DNA of 64,000 nt. Source: Mercenaria mercenaria (taxonomy: Eukaryota; Mollusca; Bivalvia; Venerida; Veneridae). Under the pieces are notes generated by a model. The model saw only the letters and a program-made list of their open reading frames with translations. It did no database searches and had not been told where the DNA came from. Shown here one piece after another: positions 10,416 through 21,760 of the stretch. Position 1 is the first letter of the stretch. Each line of letters opens with the position of its first letter. A program made the translations under genes and the position numbers. The DNA is taken from the NCBI RefSeq assembly GCF_021730395.1, contig NC_069371.1:70648001-70712000 (forward strand). The letters run 5' to 3'.

Positions 10416-11000
10416 CTAATTCATCAACCTTATGTATTTATGTATGGGAATTCTCACTAGCATTTCATTAGTGTCAATTTCCAACCCCAAAAATACAATA
10501 ATTGTTGCAGGACCGACTAATTTATCATCTGCAATTGGGACACCTAGGGTATTACATAACCTGGTAAATGCTGATACTAAGGTATGACAGTCATTAGACC
10601 CTTTACTGCCAGCAAAAATAAAATCATCTAACATGTGATCAACGGTATCTATTCGAGTTGTAGCACACACTAGCCAATTCAAAAATGTTGAAAACATTTC
10701 AAAAAGGTTCGCACTCTGACCCATAGGCAAAAATTTATCGACATAGAAACAATCCCCTACTTTCAAACCAAACAACGGGAAATCACTAACAGCCAATGGC
10801 AGAATTCTATATGCTGACTTCAAATCGCGCTTTGCAATCAACGCTGATTTCCCTAACTTCATGATCATATTAGTTACTTTATCAAATGATGTATAGTGAA
10901 CACTACACAGAGACTCATCAATTCCATCGTTTACACTAGTGCCTCTGGGGAAAGAGAGGTGAGTGATCAATCTCCATCCCCCATCCGATTTTGGGACCAA
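10416..11000 (-). CDS. Reverse transcriptase of the Ngaro-type element
   Basis: Frame of 194 residues with RT blocks: MVPKSDGGWRLITHLS near the start, IAKRDLKSAYRILPL (first catalytic aspartate), LPMGQSANLF, and VDHMLDDFIFAG (the catalytic DD pair). The sequence style is that of the DIRS/Ngaro branch rather than Gypsy or Copia. Part of the fossil element. Confidence 0.82.
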   Translation of the reverse strand: MVPKSDGGWRLITHLSFPRGTSVNDGIDESLCSVHYTSFDKVTNMIMKLGKSALIAKRDLKSAYRILPLAVSDFPLFGLKVGDCFYVDKFLPMGQSANLFEMFSTFLNWLVCATTRIDTVDHMLDDFIFAGSKGSNDCHTLVSAFTRLCNTLGVPIADDKLVGPATIIVFLGLEIDTNEMLVRIPIHKYIRLMN

Positions 11001-11072
11001 ACCTACTGGGGAAGTCCTAAAATTTGGCAGTGGTGGGTCCCGGAAAGGGTCTGCTATACGTCCTAATGCTAC

Positions 11073-12393
11073 TTACCTATCTATTTTCTCTTGAAGAGCT
11101 ACCGGTTGAACATATGCTGATTTTAAATTCTTGCATACCATGGCAGCCCTAGGGCCGGTGTAACCTATTTTAAACCCATACAAAAATCCATTCTTTAAAA
11201 CATTGGCATCACTGTATTGATCATATAAATCTAAGTATTGAACTAACTTTGTAACATTAACAGGAGAAACACCCAATTCTAAAGATTTAGAATCTACTGC
11301 GGGACCGAAGAAATTGGGTCTGAAACCTGATCTTGGACGGAATGTACGGACTTGATTTAATTGCCGTGGTGCGCCCTGAGGGAATGCAGTGGCTCGCACT
11401 TGACCCGGGAATATATTGCCACTGTCTGATCTTCTACACAACTTTGCAGGGTGGTTACCGCTACAATATAAGCAAACATGTCTAAAAGTACAGAAGTTTT
11501 TAAAACAAGACCTATGATTGTAGTCAAAACATTTTTTCTGACTGCTGATGTTACTAGTCATGTTGGACGGCCCCATTAACAGGAGCCATAACTCCTGATC
11601 TATGCTACCAAATGACATTTTACCTGGGCTTGCAGCCATACGTAGCCTAAACTGCACGTCATAGCTCTTCCACCCAGAGCCAAGATGCCTTTTTGCTGCC
11701 GTTCGAATGATATTAAAATATTTAAGTAGTTCCTGTGTTTGACCAGGGTGGGCGGCCAAATACAGACTGGTAAATATGAGGAAGGCATCGGACCACTCCT
11801 CAATTGTGTAGATTTGCTTGGCATTTGTTTGTTGGTTAAGTATTAACTCACCATTCTGGCTTACTGAAAGGTTACGATTGACCTCCGCCTCAGGCCGCGC
11901 TGGGTGCAGCAGCAAGCTAGTGAGATCGACATATTGACCCTCTATAATCTTTTTTTTTTATGGCTGTAGACACATGCAGTCCCAGCCCAGCCCGAGCCGT
12001 GGGTACCATTTGTGGTTGGTCATTTGCAATTGCATCAAAATTTAGTAACCTAATACCAGTACCTGGATCAAGCACCTCTTGCGGGTGTTCAATACCAGCT
12101 GGTGCTGGTACCACTGCTGCTGGATCTGGTTGGGGTGCTGGCACTGGCTGGGGCAACACCGGAGCTGGTTGTGGTACTGGACCCTGTTGGGGTGCGGGTG
12201 CAGGTGCCAGTTGGGGTGGCACCCCTGCAGCATCTGGGTCGAAGTGAGTGGGCGCTTTCCTCTTTCTCGTAGAACGGCGCATGTCGATTGAGTATGAAAA
12301 AGAAATACAAAAATAGATAAAGTGAACATAATAACAATATTCGTGTTCATTCCGCCAGCGTCTCTTTCTTAAGTTCAAAACTTCACGCACCAT
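11073..12393 (-). CDS. gag-like ORFs of the Ngaro-type element
   Basis: Two adjacent frames. 12393-11917 (158 residues) holds a basic RRSTRKRK patch and a proline/alanine/glutamine-rich stretch. 11915-11073 (280 residues) has a helical region (IEEWSDAFLIFTSLY) and a cysteine/histidine cluster (CFKNFCTFRHVCLYCSGNH, then C) resembling a zinc-binding domain. This arrangement matches the first ORF of DIRS/Ngaro elements. The plus-strand glycine-rich frames around 11960-12250 are shadows of the proline-rich part. Confidence 0.65.
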
Positions 12394-13642
12394 CCTCCAT
12401 CTCTAAATTAACAACATTATATTTTATTATAACAGTATGAAATTTAAATTGATATTATTTATTGAGCCAGTCCAACAACAGCTTATATAAATTAATTACT
12501 TGAGACGTATCTACGGTGTAGTGAAATTAATGAAAAATACGGACTGTAAATCAACACAAACTAAAACCTTTGGGTAGGACACTAGTCACAAAATATGTCT
12601 GTAATATAAAACTATGTTTTAAATATGTATAATTAAGTGATATTTATTTTAACTGTATGACTTGTATATTTGCACAAATCTATCTATCTAAATGTTTTAC
12701 ACCAATAAACATTGAAGGGTGGTACGGGTACAATAATGCAATAGTTGGTAGAACTAATTCATGCTGTAAACCGTGACTACATTTGCAATATTAAGCGTGA
12801 ATAACTAATAATGTAGTTTTACAGCTCCCAGCCGCACCGGAGACAATACAGAAAATAAACATGAGGGTATGCCCCCAGATCCCCTATAAACTTGGGCACA
12901 CAACCGCAGACATCTAGCTATGCCTCTGTCAGGCACTTAGCGATAGCCGAAACAACCCCACACCAAAGACTGGAATAGTGCATCGCGACCCCGGCAAAGC
13001 CCAGACATGGCTTGCAAGCAACTAGCGCCACTAGGCCCCCGCCTGCCACTCTTCAACATGTTGTTATATTTAAAAAAAATTATATATATATACACTTGTG
13101 ATTTACTGTTAATACATTAACATTGCTGTACATCGATAAATCCTTGATCTTGATTTGGAAGCCATCTGCATCCGATGGACTTTTCTACTGTTACAGCGGT
13201 CAGGGATTAAATAAGCAGGGGCCCGGTAGCTCACGGCCCCTACATCGTTGGAGAAAATGCCCATCTACCTATGTTAAAAAATTATTTTTGACAGTCTGGA
13301 CCCCTAAATAAAAATAGCTAGTTTATATCCCTGCCGGTTATGATTATAAATAAAGTAGATGCGGTTATAAATAATATGTACGACCGACTACGTCCTGCCA
13401 GGCGTTAGACCTAAGCGAAACTTGAAGATAGCTTGGCTTTTTAATTAAAATAAAACAAAAAGACTTTTTCCTGTGGAAAAATACCGTATAAATTATCGTC
13501 TTATTCACCGACCCGATAAATCCAACAAAATCACCCATTTAGCCTCTTAATCTACTGCAATCCATTTAACATATGATTCAAAACATCCTAGTTTACAATT
13601 TCAATATGATATTTAGGCTGCAACTTGATAAAATTTAACACA
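12394..13642 (-). other. Leader region of the Ngaro-type element
   Basis: Sequence between the gag-like ORFs and repeat A1. It holds a GC-richer block (about 12820-13060) rich in CCC and GCC and otherwise AT-rich DNA. No open frame with a domain is seen. By position it would be the 5' untranslated leader of the element. Confidence 0.4.
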
Positions 13643-13815
13643 TTTTATGAGAAACATCTCTACCAAAATTGTACAACCTTTCAGTTAGATGGTTGGTTCC
13701 AAGAGGGTGAACGTAACTTTTAGCAATCGTGATTAAACCTTTACATAGGCTACGCAACACTAATAAAATGGGTATAGTCCCCAAACAACCAGCCCCATTC
13801 TTTAGTGAATGGCAC
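13643..13815 (-). repeat. Terminal repeat A1 of the Ngaro-type element
   Basis: The 5' terminal copy of repeat A (compare 7027-7210). It marks the right-hand edge of the element, after which sequence similarity stops at 'ggcac'. Confidence 0.82.
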
Positions 13816-13949
13816 TCAATATTGCTCTGCATTTGTGTTGCATTGCAGTGCTCTTGTTTTTATTTGGCAGATCCATATTTTGTTCACTTACAATATTTTT
13901 TTGTTCCCTTTTATGTTACTATAAATAGCTTGTTTAGTAACTTTTTTAT

Positions 13950-14590
13950 TATTGGCCGTAGGGAAAACCCGAGACCACTTTTCTGTGGTACAACATGGAT
14001 GGTACCTCCACTTTTGTGGTGTTTTATGAAATATGTGTACCATGTAAGATGTTTTTCTTAAATTTCTTCCCTTTTTTGTTCCTGTGCTTGGGACTTATGG
14101 CTATATAGAAAACTGATTTCAAAACTATTTTACACAAGACTAGTGTTCCTTGGGTGACCCTCTACTATATTCCTTCAAACAATTTCGATTCAACGAAAAG
14201 CGGTTTTGCTCATTTTCCCTATATGCCTATGTAGAACTTTGAAAATCTTTTTGTCAGAAACTGATGGTCCGTTTTTGAAATAATTTTAAACAAATGTTTC
14301 TTGGGTGACCCACTACTGAATTCAAATTATTTTGATTCATTGAAAAAGTAGCCGCCTGTGGGGGTGGGGGTGGGGCTCATTTTCACATATGGTTATACAG
14401 AAACTTCTTGTATGAAACTACCGGCCTGATTTGACAATAATTTAATTTGAAGTAACTTTAAGAAAATTTCAATTATATTTTCTCATAATTCTTTTGATAG
14501 ATACTGATGATGATTTTTTTAACTTCTTGTCCTTAAGTGCAATGATAACAGGTCAGCGATATTGGGCCATTATGGCCCTCTTGTTTTATT
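13950..14590. repeat. Cluster of bivalve interspersed repeat
   Basis: Includes 'accacttttctgtggtacaa', two copies of a 'cttgggtgacc(c/t)(a/t)ctact' block (about 14150 and 14300), and an end in 'gggccattatggccctcttg'. I recognise this tail as frequent in bivalve genomes. No coding potential. Confidence 0.5.
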
Positions 14591-14734
14591 GATACGATGA
14601 TGCTGGAATCCAGGTTGGTCCAAAATTTCAGAACGTTTGGAGTTCTAGGTGTGCTCATGTTGTTGTATCTCTAAATTCCTGACGAAATACTGCCTCGCTG
14701 AGCGGGCCGGCATAAGTGACTGATTCCTATATTA

Positions 14735-15160
14735 AGCTTCAGTCACACATACGGATATATCCGTGCTTTGAGGTACGGTGCGGATAGGATTAGTCTTTGG
14801 GGAGAGGGGGTGGTTGGGCGGACACGGACAAGTACGGAGCTGTACATCCTACGGCCTTCGTGATATATTCTTACGCATAAGAACTCAAAACTCGAATTAT
14901 TCTACGAGAAACCACATCAATTACTACGGGAAAAATGGTGAGAAACGGGGAACAAATAAATAAAGGACGCAGATAAGTACGGATAGGTACGGCGTACTAC
15001 ATTGAACTACGTCTAGCAACTTGCCCAGTGCGTGGACCGGTATGCGGTGAAGTAGGTTGAACTACGGTTTAGTACGAGCAGCGTAGGATACTACGTTCAA
15101 CTGCGGATCAATACGCACAACTACGTTCGCATTTAGGTTTAGTCACATGTTGGTAAGTTT
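14735..15160. repeat. Repeat rich in 'tacgg/actacg' words
   Basis: A dense set of 'gtacgg', 'actacgtt' and 'ctacg' words, starting at 'cagtcacacatacggatata' and ending near 'taggtttagtcacatg'. The opposing 'agtcaca' words suggest the two ends of a small non-autonomous DNA transposon, possibly Harbinger-like given the MADF remnant that follows. Boundaries are uncertain. Confidence 0.4.
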
Positions 15161-15369
15161 CATATAAATAGGCCGTGTTTTCATGATTCTTTTGACCATA
15201 ACTGCACTTAAATTGCTCGAAAGGTATAAAACAATTGGGTCCCGAAAATACGTGATATTTGGCATCTATGCACACTAGCCAGCGTTTTCATTGCGATTAT
15301 CACTTCAGCAATACTACACATTTTATAACTAGACCAAATTCAGTGAAGGACCATAAAGGTCAAAAAGAC

Positions 15370-16050
15370 TGGTCAAATGAGTTAGCGAGGCAGAAAGAAT
15401 GATATTGCTGCTGAGCCCTCAGAGAATGTGGAATCCAGGCTGCTGGAGACAACCAGGGTGCTGCAGAGTTGACTGTACTAGACCGCTTTCAAGCCCATCC
15501 CACGCAAGAGATACAGGCAGCTGAGATAGAAAGGAGAAAGTTCAAAGAGGGCTCCCTGAAGCTTGACCAAGCCATTTAGGAAATCATCTTCCTTTGGGTC
15601 CGGGATCACCCTGATCTCTACGACAAAAACCACCCTAACATAATAAAGACTGACGCATTTCTATGTATTGAAACAAATAGACATATTTTCAAAAATAATT
15701 ATATCTTTGTATTTAACAATGAATATTGCATTGATGAAAATTGTCAACATTCAATTTAATGACATATTTCTTTTGTTTCTTCTACTTGCTGCCGATGGAG
15801 GCCATCAGGGAGAAGTACCCAGAACGGTTTCCTGATAAGCCTGCCTCTGTACCTGACCCAGAGATTGTGGACCGCTCCTAAAAAGGAGAGACTCCTCAAA
15901 CTGCCCACTCCAGCCCAACAGCTAACCACAAGAAGAAGAGAGACAAGGAGCCTAACATCAGCACAGTCACTGTCTTGCATAACCTTAGCAATAGGATAGA
16001 GGAGATATCAGTGCCCAGCAGGCCCGTTATTTCCAGTGGATCAAAGTAAA
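15370..16050 (+). pseudogene. MADF-domain gene remnant, Harbinger-associated
   Basis: The plus frame at about 15574-15640 reads EIIFLWVRDHPDLYDKNHPN, which fits the start of a MADF domain (hydrophobic helix, then 'P.LYDK.HP.Y'). A stop lies just before it. A second block at 15795-16048 reads EAIREKYPERFPDKP, then after a stop HKKKRDKEPNISTVTVLHNL and SNRIEEISVPSRPV. MADF/Myb-like proteins are the DNA-binding partner of PIF/Harbinger transposases. Stops and gaps make it a relic, or a gene whose introns I cannot resolve. Confidence 0.5.
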
Positions 16051-16054
16051 TTTG

Positions 16055-16740
16055 GGTTTGCACTTTGCACTTTGAAATGAATAAAGTAAGCAATTTTGGG
16101 AATGAAAGTGTGGTGTCTTGAATTCTACATCTTCACGTTTTGGTGGTGGTAGGGGTTTATGGGGTGGAGTTTTTTTTATTCACTTTGAGTGGGAGTATGT
16201 CATTTTATTTGAGCGGGGGAGGGGGTGAAAATGTTTACTTCAGCACTGGAAATAATTATGCAACATTTAAGCTGAAGGTGCAGTGTCTGAGTCTTGCTAA
16301 GCACCGCAGCAGATCATGGAGTGCTGGGCCCAGCAGCAGTACCGCCAACAGGCCTCGACTGCACTCATGACACCATGCCCAGTAAGCCAGGCGCAGCCAG
16401 TGTCAAGTGTGCAGCAGGACCTCCAGGCTACCATGAGTGTCGCTGAGATGCAGCAGAGGCAGTGTCCAAGTGGGTTGACATATAAGTTGACATATAAGTG
16501 GATACACAAGTATTAGCAACCGCAACAGCAGCGGCAGCCCCCGAGGCCAGCGTCTGCGCCGATTGCTTCTGGAGAGCGCAACATGCAGGACTGTTTCAAC
16601 CCCATGTGGCAGGACACCGATTTCTAGGGAGTTAATGCAAAATGTTTGTGCAGTTTTGTTTGTTTTGTGTGTCTGTTTATGATTTTGCTGTATTATGAAT
16701 TCAAGCAGAAAAATGAATAAAAAAAAAGATAATAAAAATA
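16055..16740 (+). other. Possible 3' part of the MADF remnant
   Basis: An open frame at 16316-16513 reads MECWAQQQYRQQASTALMTP and is rich in glutamine and serine, like low-complexity tails of MADF proteins. The region ends in an A-rich stretch with two 'aataaa' words (about 16715-16745). A link to the upstream MADF piece is inference only. Confidence 0.3.
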
Positions 16741-16997
16741 AAGAATAAATCCTCCCTTAATCGATGCCATCTCGTAGTTTATCGTCTAATAAATCGCGCT
16801 ATGCACATCATTCAGGTGCTTGTACATTTACCCATTAAATTCCTGCACATCCAAATTCTTTGCACAGCGTGATTTATTCTAGATCTATAAAACATAGTCC
16901 AATCACCATTAGTGTTACTACCTTGTGAGAATAGTGACAGTCTCTAAATTACATTCTGGTACTTATAACATGTGTAAATGTTGAATGTTTCTCATTG

Positions 16998-17240
16998 CAG
17001 AGTTGGTGCAGCCGTTCTGCGCCTGCGCGGAATTATTATCCATTGGAGCGCACGGCAAAATTACTCATTTTTTTGCATGTCCGCACGCATTTAGAGTATC
17101 AAATGCATAATATACTGACTAGAGGTTAGGGTTAGTATCACCATGGTTACAAAATATATACATTTAAGATATTTTCTTTCAAATTTAGTTAATCCGGTAT
17201 ATACCGGAGTCTGTAATATATCACAGGTGCACCAACTCTG
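16998..17240. mobile_element. Small terminal-inverted-repeat element (MITE)
   Basis: A 243 bp unit that starts with cagagttggtgca and ends with its inverse, tgcaccaactctg. The interior is AT-rich with no coding capacity. I could not identify a clean target duplication, so the superfamily is open. Confidence 0.6.
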
Positions 17241-17259
17241 TATTTAGTCACAGCCGTAA

Positions 17260-18520
17260 ATGTTGAGTTCTGCTCAAGTCTGGGCAAGAGGACGTAGACG
17301 GTAGCTTACACTTCCCCTACCGTCTATGAACAGGCTCAATCAAAGCAAGCCTCAACATTTTCGTTTATGTTGTGTTGGGCGACCTGTGATTTTCCACCTT
17401 TTTATTATATAATTATATATATTTAAAACCACTTCTTCAATAAATAAATATTCTTCAGGTTATATTATCTAAATAATACTTGTGTCTTATGATCCCAGGG
17501 GACTTTTCATATAGATTTTACCGATCAACAAATGATTTATTATCACTACATGCAATAAAAGATTTATTATTAACTTTACAGCATGCAGTCGTTCCTTCAC
17601 GGAGAAATAGTGTGTGGCTTTAATACCTCAATATTACCGTTGTAGAACTTTCAAAACAAAAAAATGTAATCTGCAAGAATACATGGCTTTAAGGTATTGG
17701 ATCCCTAATAGTAATGTTTAAAAAGTTGACCGTGTTTTGCACTGAGTTGCAATTTTTAAACAACCTTTATCGTGCCTTTTTTAATATAAATTTTGTATAT
17801 TTTATGGTATTTCCTCATGCTCAAGTAGAGACAAATTTCAAAGTGATGGTCACTATTCAAAATGTTTGCAGAGAATTCATTACAGCATTAATTTTGATAA
17901 AAGAAACATCAAACTATTGTTAAACAATTATAAAACATAAAATAAAACAATCAATGTCATTTTTCTAGGGTATCTCAAGTAAACGGATTTAATGAGACAG
18001 AATTTCTAACTCCAACAATGAAAAATTAAGGTCGAATATGCGCGTCTGTTTTGAATTTTGCTCACTTCATTTAAAAATAACCTTGGGGTAGAAGTAAAAC
18101 CTACCTACATTTCTTCCACAATATGTAGGAAATATAGAGAACTTTTGCCGTATATAACTCAGTATTTTCGAAGATGTTTAACTCTACCCCTTCTGTTTCA
18201 GAGGAAAATTCACTTGAATAGCAAGAAATCGTTTATCAAATGAATTTTTTTCCACTTTTGTACAATAGATCAATGATAAGTCTTGAAAGGAGTAAAACAT
18301 AGAAAAAAAAGAAAATAAGGAAAAAAGTGGTCCCAGTGGGGCTTGTAGGAATTGAATACTCTTTCTTCAAAAAGGAGGTACTCTATTAAGGGTCTAATAC
18401 CTTGAGAAAAATAGAATTTCAGCAACCTGCATAAACCATTAATGTAAAAGTAGTTAAATCTATAGCTAATATTAGTTTTCATCTGAGAGTCAATACAGAG
18501 AAGGGTTTTAATCTAATAAA
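17260..18520. other. Intergenic AT-rich DNA
   Basis: No gene or repeat that I can support. Small open frames at 17714-17923, 18058-18243 and 18270-18482 have no domain or splice context. Confidence 0.4.
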
Positions 18521-18530
18521 GTAAGTCAAG

Positions 18531-18812
18531 GGACTTGTTTGTTTTGGGTTTAACGCCATTTTCAACAATATTTCAGTCATGTAAAGGCGGGCAGTTAACC
18601 TAACCAGTGTTCCTGGATTCTGTACCAGTACAAACCTGTTCTCCGCAAATGACTGCCAACTTCCCCACATGAATCAGAGGTGGAGGACTAATGATTTCAT
18701 TCACAATGTCGTTTATCAAATAGTCACGGAGAAGATACGTCCCGCCTAAGGATCGAACTCACGACCCCGCGATCCGTAGACCAACGCTCTACCACCTGAG
18801 ATAGATCTTAGA
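18531..18812 (-). mobile_element. tRNA-derived SINE
   Basis: On the minus strand, a tRNA-like head with box A (ggtggtagagcgttggtc) and box B (gagttcgatcc) is followed by a body ending in 'tgactgaaatattgttgaaa' and 'ggcgttaaacccaaaacaaa'. That 3' end is the core shared by many metazoan and molluscan SINEs. The open frame at 18479-18670 lies in it and is not a gene. Confidence 0.75.
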
Positions 18813-19069
18813 CGTTGTATTATGGGGTAAAAAACAAATTACATTTTTGTGTACACGTTATGCTCTTTATTATACAGCGATTACATCGGAAGGCTTTTTT
18901 AGATTTCTAAATATACCTCTATAGAATATTCTTCAAAATTAGCATGTTAACGGTTTATATACCGATTAATATACTGCGATCTATTTCAACTTTAGACTTC
19001 ATTCAGCTATAAAAGGTTCATTGTAATCACAATGTTTATATGAAACTACTATAGAGTCTCTGAAAGCGA

Positions 19070-20461
19070 TTAAATGCCAGCCTTAAACAGTTTCACAAGC
19101 GCATCTGGTTTAGTGTCATCGTCGCATGTAAGAAGTTGTGTCCAAAAATCAACCACTGTTTTCACCGGAACTTTCCCATCAACAGGACTATAGGCATCGA
19201 ACCATTTCCGGTCAACAGCCTCGTCGTTATGTTCAGTCGATTTAAACATGATAATATGATCTTCCTCTGTAATCATTCCATCACCATCCGTATCCATCAA
19301 ATTACATACTATTTCCTCGTTTTTAAGCATTCGTCTTCCAAATTCTTCTTTATCGATCTCAAATGCCCTTCTTTGACACTCAATAAACTCGGCTTCCGTG
19401 ATTTCAGACTTTCCCCACATTAGATACTCAGTCCACCATGCAGAGAACGTGTCCATAGCAACCTTCTTCCGCTGCGCATTTAAATGATGAAGGTTGGCAA
19501 ATTTATTCCTGTAAGAAAGAACAAACGAAGATAATGATATTGAAATAATACAACACACGAGTCTCTGCGGCCTTATCATATAGCCCAGTTTATGTGCTGT
19601 AGGAAACGTGCAACAATAACTGCTTGTGCATAACCGATAAACTTTCAGAGTTCTGAAATTTAAAACATTTTGCTGTTATTCTATATACTGTACTACGATA
19701 CCAGAGCAAAATAGTTGTGAGAAGGCAAGTCGAATATATCATCACCATCATCAGCAGCAGCAGCATCACTGTAATTCCTGTATAAATTCGGTTTCAGCGG
19801 GCAACTATTTCTTTTTATACCGTATAATTGGCTTACTATACATTAACTTCATACGCAGCAAAAAGAAAACATACAAATCTAGGGTAACGGTAACCGTGCT
19901 TTTTCTGAATCACTTAGATAAAAGTTGTGGATTAAGACCGTTTTCTACAAAAAATAGCCCATTTGTAGATAATTGTTTTAACAAATATGTTTCTGTTGCT
20001 TAATTCTGATAGCTTTTCTACACATGTATTAATAGTATCATTATAATATGCATATATCTCGCAAAAATAAACTGTACATTTGTAACAATCATGTAACTGT
20101 ATTTTACGTCTTTTTGTAAACGGGATTCTCTGTTTTGCATTATATTTGCCTTTTAATAAGATATAAACATACTGTTTTAGGTTTCTACCAGCCGGAACAT
20201 TTTCGAGTTGCATTTCGATTTTCTAGAATAGTCCAATATCGTCCGCAACCAGTTACGTTTATATTATACCCTAAAGGAGAATCGGTAACAGATCGGCAAT
20301 CGCGGTAAAGGTTGCGCAGTAACAACTCCCGAAAATGCCTTTAATGCATTGTAAACATACCTAGAAGTCTCTAAGTCTTCAGAACAAACTCTCCCATCTT
20401 TGTTTTGGTCAAACCAGGAAAACCACATTCTTCATTTTGAAACAAGAAAATCATTTTCCAT
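19070..20461 (-). pseudogene. SCP gene A (EF-hand), in-frame TGA in exon 1
   Basis: Two coding exons: 20461-20361 (101 nt, donor gtatgt) and 19508-19070 (acceptor ttacag). An untranslated exon lies at about 21760-21717. Exon 2 is fully open, with an EF-hand loop DTDGDGMITEED, and ends KLFKAGI. Exon 1 reads MENDFLVSK, then TGA at 20434-20432, then RMWFSWFDQNKDGRVCSEDL; relatives B-F have TGG (Trp10) there. EF loop 1 is intact after the stop. By family knowledge, sarcoplasmic calcium-binding proteins are cytosolic Ca/Mg buffers abundant in invertebrate muscle. Either the gene is newly dead, or translation starts at the next Met (two codons after the stop), or the base is an error or polymorphism. 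Everything else looks under constraint, which favours a recent event. Confidence 0.8.
19741..19775. repeat. Intronic (ATC/AGC)n microsatellite in SCP gene A
   Basis: Short run of atc, acc and agc triplets inside the coding intron of gene A. The same intron of B, C and E carries longer related runs. Confidence 0.7.
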
Positions 20462-21021
20462 TTTGATCTGTAAAACAATACAGTATAAGTTAATAAAACA
20501 TACATTGATGCTTTGAATATATCTCTTCTTTGTTAGTTTTCTTTCGACAACCACATTCTTAAAGATAGCCCAAAAAAGTCCCCCTGAGTGCTTCAAGCCT
20601 GTGACGGATACAAACAAATAAGAATACATTTTGATTTGATGATGTTTGCATGTCCCAAATAAATTATTTTAAGTATTATCGTCATTCTTAAAATCATGAC
20701 ACATCTATCGTGTCTCAGGGTTAAATTAATTGTAGATTTTTATTAAGCTCCATAAAAACTAATAACTTAATTTGATAATTTTGATTTTGAATATGATTGT
20801 TTATAATAGTAAAGAAAGAAGAAATTTTGATGTTTCGACAGGAATAGCTAAGATGTGATAAAAAGAATATTTTATTTGTGACTTTCCTCGTTGAATTAAA
20901 TTCAATAAAAATGCTCGACAGAGCCTCGCATTTTATTATTTTATTTACCTCGTTTGATAAATTCAGTATGAAAAGACACTCAAGTAATATAACCTATATA
21001 TCACAAAATAGGAGAGAATAA

Positions 21022-21260
21022 ATGAGCCGCGCCATGAGAAAACCAACATAGTGGCTTTGCGACCAGCATGGATCCAGACCAGCCTGCGCATCCGCGCAGT
21101 CTGGTCAGGATCCATGCTGTTCGCTTTGAAAGCCCATTGCAATTAGAGAATACGTTAGCGAACAGCATGGATCCTGACCAGACTGCGCGGATGCGCAGGC
21201 TGGTCTGGATCCATGCTGGTCGCAAACCCACTATGTTGGTTTTCCCATGGCACGGCTCAT
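21022..21260. mobile_element. Palindromic repeat element, copy 1 (intron of gene A)
   Basis: A 239 bp unit with near-perfect inverted halves. It starts atgagccgcgccatgagaaa, ends with the inverse, and holds long inverted arms around 'gaccagcatggatccagacc' and 'gcgcatccgcgcagtctggt'. Copies 2-4 in this window share the design. It lies in the 5' untranslated intron of gene A. No coding capacity; mobilised presumably by another element's transposase. Confidence 0.85.
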
Positions 21261-21716
21261 ATGTTTATTTAAAATGCTGTGCTTAAAAATACGCTAATAA
21301 GCCATAATAAAAAAATAACATTTATCTTTTTAGCCCAGACTACACAGGTTTTAGATAATGCTAATTGTCATTTGCTGTTTAACATTCATCATGTTTACAA
21401 ATGTACAAATCTTATTGCCTCACAAAACAGGGAAAGCTTGCTCACAAATTGATTTCTAATATATAATAACGTGCAAATTGATTGTATATTTGGCTCCAAT
21501 GGTGCCATCACAAAAATTAAGACAGGCAATTTTGTATCAAAACAATCATTGTTTTAGGACGTGTTATGTCAACTGTCTCATGAGCCAAAAGGTTTACGTA
21601 AATTTTCAGTGAAATACCTCAAGTTGTTTTAAAGTAATCTAAAGAAAACAATCATTTGAATGTCAAAAAGGAGAAATAATTTTGTTTAAATATAATATAT
21701 ATTTTAAGTCTCCTAC

Positions 21717-21760
21717 CTTTATTATCTTTATAGAAGATATAGCCAGTCACACTATGAAAC
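21717..21760 (-). promoter_or_regulatory. First (untranslated) exon and core promoter of SCP gene A
   Basis: On the minus strand an exon ends at 21717 with donor gtaggag, as in B and C, and shares 'tggct' and 'atcag' words with them. A weak TATA-like 'tatgtatatt' lies at about 21780. The exon start is a guess, from its homology to gene B. Confidence 0.5.

Larger units (their letters stand above)
6061..13815 (-). mobile_element. Ngaro/DIRS-type tyrosine-recombinase retrotransposon (fossil)
   Basis: Read on the minus strand, the parts in order are: repeat A1 (13815-13643), a leader, gag-like ORFs, reverse transcriptase, RNase H, a tyrosine recombinase, an SGNH-hydrolase ORF, repeat B1 (7561-7213), repeat A2 (7210-7027) and repeat B2 (6411-6061). 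The A1-ORFs-B1-A2-B2 order is the split direct repeat layout of Ngaro/PAT-type YR retrotransposons, which integrate with a tyrosine recombinase and make no target duplication. The SGNH-hydrolase ORF is also known from Ngaro elements. The copy is broken, with about four breaks, and another repeat has inserted between the RNase H and recombinase parts. Its repeat pairs are still well over 90% alike by eye, so it is probably fairly young. About 520-600 bp of unrelated sequence separates A2 from B2, so a second, internally deleted copy in tandem is an alternative. Confidence 0.8.

Noticed and set aside
11960-12291. Plus-strand glycine- and tryptophan-rich open frames
   Set aside because: They are the antisense shadow of the proline-rich gag-like ORF on the minus strand.
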